NCBI GenBank assembly: GCA_024138025.1
Contig: JAMXBD010000066.1
Coordinates: 1,116,001 to 1,180,000 of the forward strand
Source of the DNA: Combretum micranthum
Taxonomy: Eukaryota; Streptophyta; Magnoliopsida; Myrtales; Combretaceae
Direction of reading: 5' to 3'
Length of the DNA stretch: 64,000 bases
Within the stretch, counting starts at the first letter, position 1. The number at the start of each line of letters is the position of its first letter. This document shows, one piece after another, positions 63,978 through 64,000 of this stretch. The notes under the pieces were generated by a model that saw nothing but the letters and a program-made list of their open reading frames with translations, made no database searches and was not told the DNA's origin. The translations under genes and the position numbers were made by a program.

Positions 63978-64000
63978 AGTTTACCAAGTGGAAGTAGGAC

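Overview
This is nuclear DNA of a flowering plant, very probably a dicot: it is strongly AT-rich, carries one intron-rich gene for a chloroplast protein, and is otherwise packed with decayed plant-type transposable elements (Ty1/copia, Ty3/gypsy, hAT, MITEs, one SINE). I cannot name the species. The only host gene I can support is leaf-type ferredoxin-NADP+ reductase (2046-5812, + strand, nine exons, 363 residues). It reads through intact with canonical splice sites, and its fifth intron holds a 523-bp hAT-type MITE.

Layout. 1-344: right end of a hAT-type element (a fuller relative lies at 58614-59470). 345-2045: gene-upstream DNA with one MITE and a TATA-like box. 2046-5812: the FNR gene. 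6215-7911: a short Ty1/copia element on the minus strand with two LTRs, matching 5-bp target duplications and a tRNA-iMet primer site, itself carrying a tRNA-derived SINE. 9.4-16 kb: a hAT-type element, MITEs, a 1.4-kb element with about 200-bp terminal inverted repeats, and two old tandem duplications. 16-27.1 kb: non-coding DNA that looks like long LTRs of Ty3/gypsy elements, with clusters of short imperfect palindromes (GAAACACG ... CGTGTTTC type). 27.1-29.5 kb: two hAT-type elements. 31.57-39.44 kb: a decayed copia element into which a 4.4-kb hAT transposon (31989-36394) appears to have inserted between the 5' LTR and gag. 41.6-43.0 kb: a copia gag relic split by a probable solo LTR. 47.9-49.7 kb: three LTR copies in tandem. 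50.8-54.0 kb: a Ty3/gypsy gag-protease element with two LTRs, apparently inside another long LTR. 58-62 kb: five MITE or hAT-type copies. 63746-64000: an LTR plus primer-binding site running off the window.

The sequence shows one working photosynthesis gene in a nested transposon landscape. All transposon reading frames seen are broken by stops, frameshifts or deletions, and many changes are G to A or C to T, as expected of methylated, silenced repeats. No new multi-gene system is visible. The best second-look items are the palindrome clusters in the long LTRs, the nested hAT/copia structure with its catalytic Asp-to-Asn change, the tandem LTR array, the shared MITE families, and two GC-richer unexplained segments (about 9.06-9.27 and 30.87-31.20 kb). 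Element boundaries and similarities were judged by eye.
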